A DNA stretch of 64,000 bases from Siphonodentalium dalli (Eukaryota; Mollusca; Scaphopoda; Gadilida; Siphonodentaliidae): assembly GCA_032622095.1 (NCBI GenBank), contig CP136069.1, positions 167,642,394 through 167,706,393 of the forward strand, in the 5' to 3' direction. Positions 48,775-61,769 of the stretch are shown here, one piece after another. The notes under the pieces were generated by a model. It ran no database searches, had not been told where the DNA came from, and saw only the letters and a list, made by a program, of their open reading frames with translations. The translations under genes were made by a program, and so were the position numbers. Position 1 is the first letter of the stretch. Each line of letters begins with the position of its first letter.

Positions 48775-49321
48775 GGCCACTTCCTAATGGCGCTTTCGGC
48801 GCGCGCCGAAAGCGACAAAAAGTGCGCCATTAGTAACGCGCCGAAAGCGCCGAAAGCGACAAAAAGTGCGCCGAAAGCGACAAAAAGTGCGCCGTCACGG
48901 CGCACTTTTTGTCGATTTCGGCGCGCGCCGAAACATACCCTAATGGCGCACTTTTTGTCGCTTCTGGCGCGCGCCATTAGGGAGTGGACATAATAGTATG
49001 CCTAATGGCGATTTCGGCGCGCGCCGAAAGCCACAAAAAGTGCGCCATTAGTAACGCGCCGAAAGCGACAAAATGTGCGCCGTTACGGCGCACATTTTGT
49101 CGCTTTCGGCGCGCCGAAACATGCGCTAATATCGCACATTTTGTCGCTTTCGGCGCGCGCGCCGAAAGCGCCGAAAGCGACAAAAAGTGCGCCGAAAGCG
49201 ACAAATAGTGCGCCGTAACGGCGCATATTTTGTCGCTTTCGGCGCTTTCGGCGCGTTACTAATGGCGCACTTTTTGTCGCTTTCGGCGCGCGCCGAAAGC
49301 GCCATTATGAAGTGGCCCTAA
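48775..49321. mobile_element. GC-rich fold-back element (about 547 bp)
   Basis: Outer ends agggccacttc and its inverse gaagtggccct are exact; with flanking bases the match reaches 14 bp (48771-49323 approx). The whole interior is built from ggcgcactttttgtcgcttt and cggcgcgcgccgaaagcg in both orientations, giving several nested palindromes (for example at 48796-48815, 48890-48905 and 49150-49165). GC content is far above the surroundings. No coding capacity; open frames of about 70 residues on both strands are low-complexity Arg/Ala/Lys/Ser text. Confidence 0.8.
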
Positions 49322-49527
49322 TACACACCCATAAACCAAATATCAATTAAATCGGTTGACGGTTGCTTGAGTTGTCGAGCTAACGTTCACGAACGATCAA
49401 AATCGCTAAAATAAAATAGACAAACTAAGGCCCATAACTCTCGTATAAACGATTGGACAAACCTGGTTTTCGAACTCGAGCTAGATATTGTTGCAACAGA
49501 CCCATATCTATATATATACTTTCGAAT

Positions 49528-49564
49528 GTCTGTCTGTCTGTGTCTGTCTGTCTGTCTGTCTGTG
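49528..49564 (+). repeat. (TGTC)n microsatellite
   Basis: Tetranucleotide run leading into the gtgttctatagaaattcaca block that starts each higher-order unit of the next array. Confidence 0.9.
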
Positions 49565-50159
49565 TTCTATAGAAATTCACATGGTACCATCTATATGATA
49601 CCAAAGGGGTCTACTCGGAGTAACTTTTTACGAGAAAGATAATGGTGCGGGTTAGAATTTTCTAAAGTGACGCCGTTGTTGTCAGGGGCAGAAAAGGGGA
49701 GGGGCAGATTTTTTTTGTCGCCGAGTGGCGAGTAGCTCTCCTACAAAATGTCGAGGCGAGTAGTATCCCACAAGGAGATGCCCTCCCCCGGAAAATTTTG
49801 AAAATTAGATGCTCTGAGATTGATACTATACGATTTGTCCCACCTCAGAATTTAAAAGCCTTCAAATAACGATTTTGTGTCAATAAGTGACAAAAATGCA
49901 ATGCCACATCAGGCCACATTGCTAATAGTACACAAGCAAGTAAGTTGGTATATTTGAAATAAAGTTATCTGATATATTACGCACATTTGAAGCATATGTA
50001 TTCTGAGTTATCGATAGTATTTTATTGAACCACGTGGTCTCTCTGTTTGTTGTGCAGAAATTGTATTGCCGATGTGAATCGGAATCAGTTCGATTTTGAA
50101 TTAATTCCTCGATCTATTTTAGTAAATAGCGCATATAATAAAAAGAAAACCTTCGTGTT

Positions 50160-50295
50160 TTGAGTGAATACCGGAATTACCTCATTCGTGGTCACAGTGA
50201 GATACTGGAATCATCACCCGTGGCCTAAAGGCCACTCGTGATGATTCCAGTATCTCACTGTGGCCACTCATGAGATACTTCCGGTATTCACTCAA
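50160..50295. mobile_element. Hairpin MITE (136 bp)
   Basis: Arms ttgagtgaataccggaa and inverse, with inner arms gtggccacagtgagatactg-like on both sides and a loop of ggcctaaaggcc. Target duplication unclear. Confidence 0.78.
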
Positions 50296-53200
50296 TACAC
50301 GCAGGTATCCTCTATACGTGTATAATAAGTTTTAAAAAGCCATGATAAACTATGAGAAAAGATGAGAATGGATTTTTTTTTTCATTGCAATTTTTTTCCT
50401 CGACCAAAACCGGACCCACCCCATGGTTTCAACTGTTAAAGGGAGAAATTGTGGACAAAAAAATTAAATATAGAGCCCCCCCTCACTTGTATAAGGTTAA
50501 GCATGCACTACTATATGAATCTGATTGTTTCAATTCATTTTGAAGCTGTAATTTGTCTTAGAAATGATTTTGGAAAAAAATTGCATGACATCAGAAAAAA
50601 TCTGCATTGCCGGCTCGGGGACACCCACACACCCGGTCCTTGTATCCTGTAATTTTTCCCGACCCCCCCCCCCCCCCCGATTTAGACGACAAATTGGTGT
50701 CGTTTGGTGAAAGATTGAGTGGGGTGGGCACTAAATTTGATAATATTGGGTTTAGTCACCGATTGCCATCACACTTATACAAAATCATCCCCATGGTATG
50801 AGGAGTCTATTGGTGTGGCTTAAATCTGTCAAAAGTGGGCTCATTTTTGTTGTCGGTGATTGCCACGATTGCTCACGAAACTTACATATAATCATCCCCA
50901 TGATATGAAGAATATAGTGGTGTGGCTTACATCTGTCAAAAGTGGTCTCATTCGAGTCAGGGTGCACTGAAAGGGAGAGGGGCACCAAAATTGATAAAAC
51001 TAATTTTAGAGCCGATTTCCACCAAATTGATATATATTCTTCTTCATGATACAAGGAATCTAATTGTGCTATTTAGACGCCAAATTGGTGTCGTTTGGGT
51101 GAAAGATTGTGGGGGTGGGCACCAAGTTTGATAATAATGGGTTTAGTCGCCGATTGCCACCACACTTATACAAAATCATCCCGATGGTATGAGGAGTCTA
51201 ATGGTGTGCCTTAAATCTGCCAAAAGTGGCCTCATTCGAGTCAGGGGTGCACTGAAAAGGAGAGGGGCACCACAATTGATACAATATATTTTTAGCCCCA
51301 ATTTCCAACAAATTGATACACGTTCTTATCCATGATACGAGGAATCTAATCGTGTGATTTACGGGCGACATATTGGTGCCGTTTGGGTGAGAGATGGGGA
51401 GGGGCTTTCACCAATTTTGTTTTGTCGCCGATTAGCACCAAACTTATAAATAATCATCTCCATGATATCAGGAGTTTTACTGTGTGGTCTAAGGATGTCA
51501 CAAGTGGGGCCATTCGAGTCAGTGGTGCATAGAGGTGAGAGGGACACACAAAATGATAAAAATATGTTTAGCGCCGATTTCCACCATATTGATAAATATT
51601 CTTCTCATTGATACGAGGAATATAATCGTGTGGTTTAGATACACCAAATTGGTGCCCATTGGGTGAGAGATATGGGGACCTTAAATTTTATACGAATTTG
51701 TATACTAGCCTATATTCACGAATCATCTAGATGATACCAAAGGGGTCTATAAGGAGTAACTTTTTACGAGAAAGATAATGGTGCGGGTTAGAATTTTCTA
51801 AAGTGACGCCGTTGTTGTCAGGGGCAGAAAAGGGGGAGGGCAGAATTGTTTTTGTCGCCGATTGCCACGAAACTTACATATAATCATCTCCATTATATGA
51901 AAAATATAATGGTGTCGTTTAAATATGTCAAAAGTGGCGTCGTTCGAGTCAGGGATGCACGGAAGGGGAGAGGGGCACCAAAACTGATAAAACTAATTTT
52001 AGCGCCGATTTCCACCAAATTGATATATATTCTTCTTCGTGATACAAGGAATCTAATTGTGCGATTTAAAGACACCAAATCGGTGTCTTTTTGATGAGAG
52101 ATTGGGAGTGGCACTAAATTTGATAAGAGTGTGTTTAGTCGCCGATTGCCACCACACTTATACAAAATCATCCCATGATATGAAGAATATAATGGTGTGG
52201 CCTAAATCTGTCAAAGTGGCCTCATTTGAGTCAGGGTGCACTGAAAGGGAGAGTGGCACCAAAATTGATACACAATATTTTTTAGCCCCAATTTCCATAA
52301 AATTGATATATATTCTTCTTCATGATACAAGGAATCTAATTGTGTGATTTAGACGCCAAATTGGTGTCGTTTGGGTGAAAGATTGAGGGGGGGTGGGGCA
52401 CTAAATTTGATAATAATGGGTTTAGTCGGCGATTGCCACCACACTTGTACAAAATCATCCCCCATGGCATGAGGAGTCCAATGGCGTGGCTTAAATCTGT
52501 CAAAAGTGGCCTCATTATTTTTGTCGCCGATTGCCACGAAACTTACATATTATCATCCCCATGATATCAAGAATATAATGGTGTGGCTTAAATCTGTCAA
52601 AAGTTGCCTCATTCAAGTCAGGGTGCATTGAAAGGGAGAGGGGCACCAAAATTGATAAAACTAATTTTAGCGCCGATTTCCACCCAAGTTGATATATATT
52701 CTTCTTCATGATACAAGGAATCTAATTATGCGATTTAGACGCCAAATTGGTGTCGTTTGGGTAAAAGATTGAGGGGGTGGGCACTAAATTTGATAATAAT
52801 GGGTTTAGTCGCCGATTGCCACCACACTTATACAAAATCATCCCGATGGTATGAGGAGTCTAATGGTGTGGCTTAAATCTGTCAAAAGTGGCCTCATTCG
52901 AGTCAGGGGTGCACTGAAATGGAGAGGGGCACCAAAATTGATACACAACATTTGTAGCCCCAATTTCCAACAAATTGATACACGTTATTATCCATGATAC
53001 GAGGAATCTAATCGTGTGATTTACAGGCGCCATATTGGTGCCGTTTGGGTGAGAGATGGGGAGGGGAGGGGCTTTTCACCAAATTTGATAAAAAATTGTT
53101 TAGTCGCCGATTAGCACCAAACTTATAAATAATCATATCCGTGATATCAGGAGTGTACCTGTGTGGTCTAAGGATGTCACAAGTGGGGCCATTGGAGTTA

Positions 53201-54300
53201 GTGTTGCATAGAGGTTAGAGGGACACAAACAATTATAAAAATATGTTTAGCGCCGATTTCCACCATATTGATAAATATTCTTCTCCGTGATACGAGTAAT
53301 ATAATCGTGTGGTTTAGATACACCAAATTGGTGCCCTTTGGGTGAGAGATATTGGGACCTTAAATTTGATACGAATTTGTATACTCGCCAATATTCACCA
53401 ATGATATATATATGCATCTCCATAATGAGTCTAAGTGTGTGGTTTAATGGTGACAAAAGTGGCGCCGCTTGAGTCAGAAATAGGGACGAGAGGGTAACCA
53501 AAACTGATATTTTTAGTACCAATTACCATCAAATTCATACACATTCTTCTCATATGACACGAGGAATCAAACCGTGCTATCTGTCTTTCTGTCAGTCTGT
53601 ATGTGTTCTATATGTAACTTCACGGGGTACAATCCATATGGCACCAAGGCGGTCTAAGAGGGGTAACTTTTTACGAGGAAGATAATGGTGCGGGTTAATT
53701 TTTTCTAAAGTGACGCTGTTGGTGCCAGGGGAAGAAAAGGGGAAGGGCGGCAAAATTAAAAATATGGTAAAATAGTTTTGTCGCCGTTTTCCAACAAACT
53801 TATACATAATCACCTCCGTGATATGGCGGCGCTGCTTGAGTCAGCGTTGTAGGGGCATCAACAATTGATTTAATAAACTATTTTTAGCACAGATTTCCAC
53901 CAAATTGATATATATTATTCTTATCCATGCTACGAGGAATTATATCGTGTGATTTAAAGACGCCAAATTGTTGCCGTTTGGGTGAGAGATGTGGTGGTGG
54001 TCATAACTATGATAAGAATGTTTTTAGTTGCTGATTACCACAAAACATAAATATAAACATCGTCAGTATATCAGGCATCCATGAGTCTAATGGACGTGGT
54101 TTAAATATGTAAAAATGTGGCGCCGTTAAAGTCATGCATGAGGATGGCAGTTGCACCAAACCTGATACAAATATATTTAGCACTAATTTCCACCAAATTC
54201 ATACACGTTCTGCTCCAATGATACGAGTAATTAAATCAAATTTGGTGTCGGTTGGGTCATGATGGCGAGAGGATATGCACTATCATTTATGAGACTGCTA

Positions 54301-55690
54301 TTCGCCGATATCCACCTATAAGTTATATATAGTCACCAGGCCATCTCCATATCGTTTTAAGGAGTATTTGGCATTCAAATTTCACAATCTCGACAAATGG
54401 TGACCCAATTAAGTCACATGAACAATTATATCTTCTCAACTGTCATATTTATATTGGGATGGGAATCAGGGCATTCACATAGTGAGCTAGCAAAAACAGA
54501 TATATAGAAGAAGCATTAAAGTATATTTATCATTCTATTTAAGTGATACATATATTCTTGCAAATTGAGAGACCTTGAACCGTCAGAGAATTGCATATTA
54601 GAATGGACATGTTTATATTATAACACAATTGCGTCTGTTCCATTCAATCCAGTTTCCACACAAAAAGTTACAATTTGTCAAGAGATATGGAAATGTATCG
54701 AAGGCCTGTTAAAAAATAGAGGTCACAGTATGCAGTCAAATATATTTTCTTCTGATATAAAGAAAACGCAGTCAGTAGTACATGACTTTACGGGATCCTC
54801 CAATACTGACATCTGACAATGGTATATCTGCCCGATACAGCGGATTTTTTAGAACAGACTCATTGACTAAATAAACAACTCAAATTCTCACTCTGTGTCG
54901 GGCACATGTAGCTGATATACGTGCATAGCAAGATTTCTTTTAAACAGAATAATTAGCCAGTATATAGCACCATGAACAGAGGAGCACCTGGACATCTCTT
55001 TAAAACATCTGTATCTTCATGGAAATATGATAGCCAGGTGTCGTCAAGATCTTAGTCCAACCAACTGGATTGATTGATACATCTCTATATGTAAAACCCA
55101 ATTGTCGTCTTTTATTTTTGCGAACTAATGTGTTTATGATATTCATGTATTATGTTATAACTTCTAGAGTATAGGCAGTTGTAAATAAATAATACTTCGG
55201 AACGGATTAATCGCGATAAACAAAATGCCAATCGACAAGGTGAGCCACTACTTATATTCCATGACTGTAAGAATAATGTTTTGGGATGCTATTTGAATAT
55301 ACAATTTATGAGAATACGTGTAACACTTTGAGCAAGAGTATTCTCTATTCCCAACAAATATACACAACATGCAGAGGGTTTCACACCACGTTAACCTGGG
55401 CAACGCCGGGTAACCCTGCTAGTACCAAATATAAACTAGATGTGTGACTGTCTCAATGGGACTGAGGATACCCCCGTGTTTTTAAAACACTAAGATGTTT
55501 CACATGTCAGTAAACATTAACATAAAATATAAAATAACAGATTCATATTGCAGGTGCACAACCCTAACTCTAATCCTAATCCTAAACCGAAATATGTAGG
55601 AATAAAAGCTCGGACAAAATTATGCATGTTGCGAAAATGTTCTAAGTCGAAAAAGGAAATAACTCCACAAAAAAGGCTGACATACGTCAT
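54301..55690. other. Unassigned sequence
   Basis: No exon pair or element found. Around 55559-55590 the plus strand reads aaccctaactctaatcctaa, a short degenerate run resembling telomere repeat, too short to mean much. Confidence 0.4.
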
Positions 55691-55995
55691 AAAGCCCCTG
55701 TCACACTCCGCTGCGATCAGGCTGGTGCTTGCATTGCGCTGAAAAGGTACCAAAATATGAGTAACATGCAGGAGGAGCGCGGAAAACTTTCCAAATTTTT
55801 TAAAACAAGGTATGCTCCTATTCCGTTTACCACGTTTTTGTTGCGCTCTTATTACGACCCATTGCGTTCCTACTTTGTCAAGTCTCACGCTCTCACGCGC
55901 TCTCACAATAGACAAGTTGTCCACTAGTTGTCAGATTAAACCCCTGTCACACTCCGCTGCGATCAGGCCGGCGCTTGCATTGCGCTGAAAAATTA
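55691..55995 (+). repeat. Direct repeat of about 50 bp, two copies 245 bp apart
   Basis: cccctgtcacactccgctgc plus gatcaggc(t/c)gg(t/c)gcttgcattgcgctgaaaa occurs at 55695 and 55940. Likely ends or internal repeats of an unidentified element. Confidence 0.7.
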
Positions 55996-57224
55996 TCAAA
56001 GCGCCAAGCTAAACGCATTAAGGTATCCAAGATCCGATTGGTAATGCAGTTGACACTGGCTAGGACGGGAGAGGGTCCCCATGTTCGCCCCTGAGCACCA
56101 GACCGCCGTTCGGCGTTCTGACCAGGGCGCAGTACTGTCGCCGTGGCAACGAAAGGCGAGCGACGTGAGCGTCCCGTTGACGTAGCGAGGATGAATACAA
56201 GCTACTCGTGGTCGCAGCAAGAAATAATCTCTTTCGTCTCTCTCCCGACCTTATTGCGCTCTTATGCCACGTGGTGCTATGGGCTGGTTCCCGATCACAG
56301 AACGTCCACACGATCTTGCCACTGCAAATATGGCTCTCGTTATACGTCCAAGCGTGACAAATGGCGTTCTTCCAACGTTTGCAGCAGGTTTACAGTACGA
56401 TCCCACTTTGAAATGCGATCTGCTCACCCACACCATCGGAGTTTGCATATAATATGCAAATTTAAACTGGAATCCGATGTACATGTATTCCGTCACGAAT
56501 GTGGCACAGATATAACATGGAATACGCAATAAGAATAGTGCACGTGAAGTGGCACCTAAATGGAATCCAATGTACTCCGTATATACATGTGCTACATGTA
56601 AACAGGCATAAACAACCATGGGTATGGTGCTGTCGACCTCCATAGGTCATGCCATTCAAAAATAAAAAAGGGCATATATGATGCCAATCTATTTAGTGAC
56701 GCTGTTCCCTGACGAAAATCCGCGTTATCACTATCATACTATAGTGGAAAAGTGAATCGAAACATATGCTCAATTTAAATAATGACTATATATCCGGAAC
56801 ATATATAATTGGAACATGGACAACTAGTCTATTGTGGATTGTTGGGTATATTCCACAACCTAAAAACTGACTATGACTGGAACACGCAGGAGGCGCTATT
56901 TATACTCTCCATTCCCACGCAGAGAACGTTTTGCAAACTTATTGAGAACGGACTAGCAACACAATGACAGCGACGTGCGTGCTGTGTAAATAGTATGGAA
57001 GTAAAACTTCTTATATGTCATTACGGAGGATAAAGATTATTATCCAACTGAATTATTTTCTATAATCCATTGGTGAGCGTAAAATAAAAATACATATTTA
57101 AATAACAATAGTACACGTGCGGCTGAAGATAAATCAAGAACCAAACGTGAGTACGTGGCCTGTTATTATTTTAAGTGGGTTGGGTGCAAAACACAATTCT
57201 AAAAACCATTGAGCAGATGAATGC
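55996..57224. other. Unassigned; GC-richer block then AT-rich DNA
   Basis: 56040-56460 has raised GC and frames open on both strands (56143-56532 plus, 56251-56643 minus). They lack recognisable domains and contradict each other, so I call no gene. 56650-57224 is AT-rich with nothing recognised. Confidence 0.4.
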
Positions 57225-57227
57225 TTA

Positions 57228-58415
57228 GGCCTAAACAAATTATACATTTGTTTCTGCTAACGAGCTGAAAAAAATTAGGGTAGGTAGGCTTAACTTTTTT
57301 TTTTGTTAACTTTTTTTTTCAGTATCTTTAAAAATAACTGTATAATACTTGTCAATAACCCAAACTATGCACTTCTTAGCCCCAATCAGGTTAACCCAAA
57401 TGACAGAGGAACTAAAAACTCCAATTCAATCTTACATATGCTTCAATATTTACATATATACTAGTCTATATACTAATATAGTCTTTGATAATCCTAATAT
57501 TTCCCATATGGTCTGGCGACAACTGGAGTCAGTCCAGCACCACTGCACTGTCACATATTGGAGTGACCGTCTTGTGCCGATCTCTTAATGATGGCTTCAC
57601 AACCCCACCTTCTCCTCCGCATTCGGTGAAGGATCTAGGTATTTTTTTGGGGACACCTGTTTTTGGGCAATGATATGCCAAAGACATAACCTGAAGGCCT
57701 GAGCGGAGGAAGGCTTGGGAGGGGTGACCCCCTGCTGATGGTGGGGGTTCTCCCCCTGGAAAATTTTGAAAATCCATTGCATTTAGAGCTAATCTAGGGC
57801 ACTTTGAGTCAGTATTTTGAATTTTACTGAGAGGTCAATTTGATCAAGTTTCTCAAGCATAACTTTGGAAATTTTTATATATGTATGGATTGGAAATGCT
57901 TATAACTTATTGTCAGATATCTTTTGGTTCAATGGATTATGCTTATCCTGCTTGAAATGAGACTTATCATTATCACTCTAATTCATATAATAAGCTATTT
58001 TATAAAATTCAAGTGAGACACATACATAATATACTACATGTAGTACAGAAACAATGTCTATTTAGTTAGTATTTACTATTTATAGTACAATCTCTATGTT
58101 AATTTTTCATTTGGTATTATGAGATCCCACCTGATAACCAGGTTGATTCGATCAAATTGTTAATGGTCCTGTACTGTATTTGATTGAAATACTGAAGTCT
58201 GAAGGCTGAATCATAACAAACCTGAACTGAAACTATTTGAAGTTTTCACAGATGAAAGCTAGATAAAGCCAAACATACTTTACAGTATGATTACAACTGT
58301 TAAACTTAAATCTTTTGTTGAATTTTTGTTCTTGCAATGGCAATAAAACGTTTAGGGTCGGGGGTTTAAAATAGGGTCGGTCGGGTTAGCGGAAACAAAC
58401 GTCTTTTTTTAGGCC
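57228..58415. mobile_element. TTA-flanked TIR element (1.19 kb), Harbinger-like
   Basis: TTA at 57225-57227 and 58416-58418 flanks inverted ends GGCCTAAA and a further arm with tttgtttctgctaac (mirrored by gttagcggaaacaaa), about 40 bp with mismatches. The interior includes a stretch (57720-57780) shared with 49790-49815 around ggaaaattttgaaaat. No transposase. Confidence 0.6.
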
Positions 58416-58418
58416 TTA

Positions 58419-59480
58419 AAAGAACCACAGACACAGGAATATGTGACAATGTTATATAATAAAATTAATTCGGTCGTTTCTCTTATATATTAAGTATTAT
58501 TTAGGCAACAATACAGGCGCCGAAAGTGGGATGGACGATTGGAGTGTTGCCTCATACCCTTTTCACTCCCGTCTTTCTCACATAATTATGTTACCCAATG
58601 CTTGTTGTCAGCTTATGGGGCCTCTCGCATGACCTCATTTTATTATATTTAAATTATATTTTAAAATCTCAGACAGCAGCATACTGGTAGGTTGCCATAT
58701 ATTCAAAAATATATTTTGATATAGAGATCAATGATTAAAACACAATGAGGGAAATAGCTGAGCATGCATTGCTAAACGTTAGGCGGTGAGTTCATGAAAT
58801 TCAACATCAAAACTCGGGAAATATCACGTATGATTTCGCCCATAAAACACCCCGACTAAAATTAAACTGCAGACTCCATCGAACTAAAAAAAAATCATGA
58901 CACGACTCAACATTTATCAAGACGGATAATGTTTCAAAACAGGTGTATTGATGAACTAGTGACTAGTCATAATGTGGTTCCCGCTGTTTTATGTTTTCTC
59001 CAGGAACAATTAACTAATTTAGATATGTTAAATTATTTTGCAAAAGTTTAGGAGTTTTGCTTATGGAAGTTTGTGGTCCTCACTGAGTCTTATCGTATGT
59101 CAGTATGTGAAAAAACATGCGACATTCGATTTGAGTAGTAGAAGCTACGAGAACCAAATTCAAGTATTGGCTAAATAAAGCTTGATGTTATTTCAATATA
59201 CACAGTAATTCCCTAAATAATCGACTCCTTAACCACAGCAGAATTGTGGGTAATTTTTCAGGATTTAGTCGGAAATATGGCTTGTTGACATTCGTCGGAA
59301 AGCTCTCAGTGACAAGCCTTATAAATGTCTTGAACACTTTGAACTTATAAATCGTTTGCTTGAATTGCTTCTTCCGTGAACTCGTGCCGTTTCATGACAA
59401 ATATTCAATGTTAACAAGTCAATACATTATAGAATAATGCAGTTAAATAATTATAGTTATACCCAGACCTGATAACGTAC
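58419..59480. other. Unassigned AT-rich sequence
   Basis: No feature supported. Confidence 0.4.
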
Positions 59481-59549
59481 CTTAGTGAGATTGGGGTGAC
59501 CTGAGATTGAGTAGAACTCATCAAGGGTGACGGCTTCATCGGATGTGAA
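59481..59549 (-). CDS. Candidate internal exon of an unknown gene
   Basis: On the minus strand a good acceptor (actttcttttcag|TTCACATC) and a good donor (CACTAAG|gtacgt) bracket 69 nt. Read in phase 0 it gives 23 residues including SDEAVTLDEFYSISGHP. Another frame is also open, so the reading is not certain. I found no partner exon and do not recognise the protein. It could be a microexon of a gene extending outside the window or a chance pairing of splice-like sites. Confidence 0.3.
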
Positions 59550-59823
59550 CTGAAAAGAAAGTGGTCAACAATCCGATTGTATCGGCATAATTACGACCCG
59601 TGCGGACAATATAAAGCGCTCCGGAAGAAAACAAGTCTTAACATCGTGAGGGATGAATTATTAATGTAACATAAAAAATGTTCAATTCCTTTATAGCCGA
59701 TACAAGGTTTCACCGAGACTGTTGTACTTTATACACGTGGTCCCGCCGAGACCGACTATATTGTATATCCTATATATAAGAACATTTGTTGTTCAGCAAA
59801 CAACAAACTATCTAACCGTTGGG

Positions 59824-59917
59824 GGTGACCTCAAATTAAAACTGGTATATTACACCCGGTGGTATATCTATATTCTGACCGCCGTATGTAGTATAATAGT
59901 TTTAATTTGAGGTCACC
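59824..59917. mobile_element. Hairpin of about 94 bp
   Basis: gtgacctcaaattaaaact and its inverse agttttaatttgaggtcac flank a loop of about 55 bases. Confidence 0.65.
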
Positions 59918-59964
59918 ACACACGGAGGCTCTTGTGGTTTGTACCTACAATACCGATCAACAGT

Positions 59965-60141
59965 AAGCAATTATTTCATGTGTCTTTTGGGAACAGTCAA
60001 AATTGTTGTCCCGATGTATCAGGAATGACTATCGAACTGTTGACCAAGGCCGAAGGCCGAGGGAAACAGTTCGATAGTCATTCCTGATACCGAGGGACAA
60101 CACTTTTGCGTGTTCCCAAAAGACACATGAAATAATTGCTT
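59965..60141. mobile_element. Hairpin MITE (177 bp)
   Basis: Arms aagcaattatttcatgtgtc and inverse, then tcaggaatgactatcgaact and inverse, around a centre ggccgaaggccgag. Pairing runs nearly end to end with one asymmetric interval. No clear target duplication. Confidence 0.8.
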
Positions 60142-60294
60142 TGTTACCCAATACATTTACTTGTATATAATCAGGTCATTGCTAATTAATCACACTCTTT
60201 AATAGTGTTATTTCGAATTTTGAGAACTAACTGGAATATACCGCCATGTATCTGAATGCAAAAAGGAAATAGCCGAAACGTCACGGAAATTGCA

Positions 60295-60450
60295 AACCAT
60301 GTAACAGTTCGTTCGGGCCAGTCAACAGTTCGCTCGGAGCCAGTCAACAGTTCACTCGTGACGTCACGAAAGCTGACCGTGATTGCAAACCGGACAACAG
60401 TTAATTCAGGGCGGGCAACAGTTCGTTGTGGCGTTACGAACGCGAATTTG
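60295..60450 (+). repeat. Short tandem motif around caacagttcgttcg
   Basis: About five copies of (c)aacagtt(c/a)(g/a)(t/c)tcg at irregular 20-50 bp spacing. Low complexity, function unknown. Confidence 0.5.
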
Positions 60451-61769
60451 GGGTTAACCAGTTAATTCTAAATCCCAATAATTTACGAAGTAAAACTCTA
60501 CTATTGGGTAACAATATTTATTGACCGAGCCCCTTAATGATATGGGAGAAAATAAGGAGACCTATGTCCGGTAAGGAATGACTCACTGTTGATTATTGAA
60601 AACCAAAATTTAAAATTACAACAGGAGTCGAAAAAGTTTAAAACAAATGGGTGGAGGGCAAATCGCCAAAAACATTTAGAAGCTGTGCGATAAAGACGCG
60701 CCATCAACCCCCGGAAAGAGAAAAACATACAATGTGTCCTACATTTATATTTTAGTATCTATCATAAGTCAAGAGGTTGGTGGAGATGGAGGTGGAAATT
60801 AAGAATAAACTCAGGCTCTTTTCCGGAGAAAATATTTTTTGATTGATTCTGTTTTCAGGTATCCAGAAAAGAGGCTGGGGTCAGCGTCTCCGATTCTCTC
60901 TTCTACAATTCATGCGCACACGTGAAATAGTCCTAAATAAAAGTTAGCTGTAGAACGTGAATAATTTTATTGTCGGATTGAAATTACTTATTTGTCGATC
61001 TGTTATACATACAGGAATGTTTGTTGTGCGTAATGTTATGTAAACAGATCTTAAATCGAAGGTTATAGGAAGAATAGAATTTTGTAAACATCAAGGCGCA
61101 ACCGCTAGGGGTCGCAATTCACATTTTATTAGAACATACACGGTCGAGTCCATAAATTGATGGAGGGGTGCTGCTGCCCCATACCTTTATTTATAATGAA
61201 TATTGCCGGTTATATGTTGTTATGATGACTTGTAATCGATGGGTTATATATCCAAATTCCGGGCGTGATATATATGTTTTCTCAAATTTCGAAACAAGCC
61301 CTTATCTAATTCATAGCTATATATACAGTGCTTCCATGCATTTCAAAAATTCTACAAATACAATCGTTAGAGTTTCATATGTTGTGCTAGTACCCCAAAA
61401 TAAGATTCTATATTGCTATGAAGATGTAAATATTATGATTTATCTTACAATTTAGCTATTTTTCATTAAATACACGCGAAAACGCCTAGACGTTTTCCGA
61501 TCTTGTATCCTGGACGGCAACAAGGATATCGTGGACGGAAAAGGCTGGTGCACATGCGTTTCGGCAACTGGCTTGCTTTCAAAACAAAACGTCTAAATAA
61601 CCAACTAAAAGTCGTGAATAATTATAATATAGTCATGTGCTACGAAACGAATGTAAAATAATAAATAATTATTTCAATAAAGTGGACAAAATGTGGAGAC
61701 AGGACCGAAAAAAATAAACAATGTCGCCCAAAAATGGTTGGAATCAGAAAATTACTATTTTCTTGGCTT
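60451..61769. other. Unassigned sequence
   Basis: Nothing supported. A plus-strand open frame at 61168-61455 has no recognisable domain. Confidence 0.4.

Larger units (their letters stand above)
49500..54300 (+). repeat. Degenerate higher-order tandem repeat
   Basis: Basic units of about 145 bp alternate between two types: one with gtcgccgattgccaccacac and agtggcctcattcgagtcag, the other with gcgccgatttccaccaaatt and gccaaattggtgtcgtttgg. A block with tactttttacgagaaagata-like text opens larger segments near 49560, 51730 and 53600, giving a period of about 2 kb. Divergence is considerable. The hairpin at 50160-50295 and unrelated DNA interrupt it at 49830-50690. A C-run is at 50663-50678. 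Confidence 0.75.

Noticed and set aside
48771-49208. Arg/Ala/Lys/Ser-rich frames on both strands in the GC-rich fold-back element
   Set aside because: Produced by palindromic low-complexity DNA; similar text reads out on both strands, which a real protein would not show.
55559-55592. Interstitial telomeric repeat
   Set aside because: Only about five degenerate hexamers with mixed sequence; too short to distinguish from chance.
56050-56650. Possible gene in the GC-richer block
   Set aside because: Long frames on opposite strands conflict, no domain or splice pair is evident, and nearby direct repeats suggest an unidentified element.
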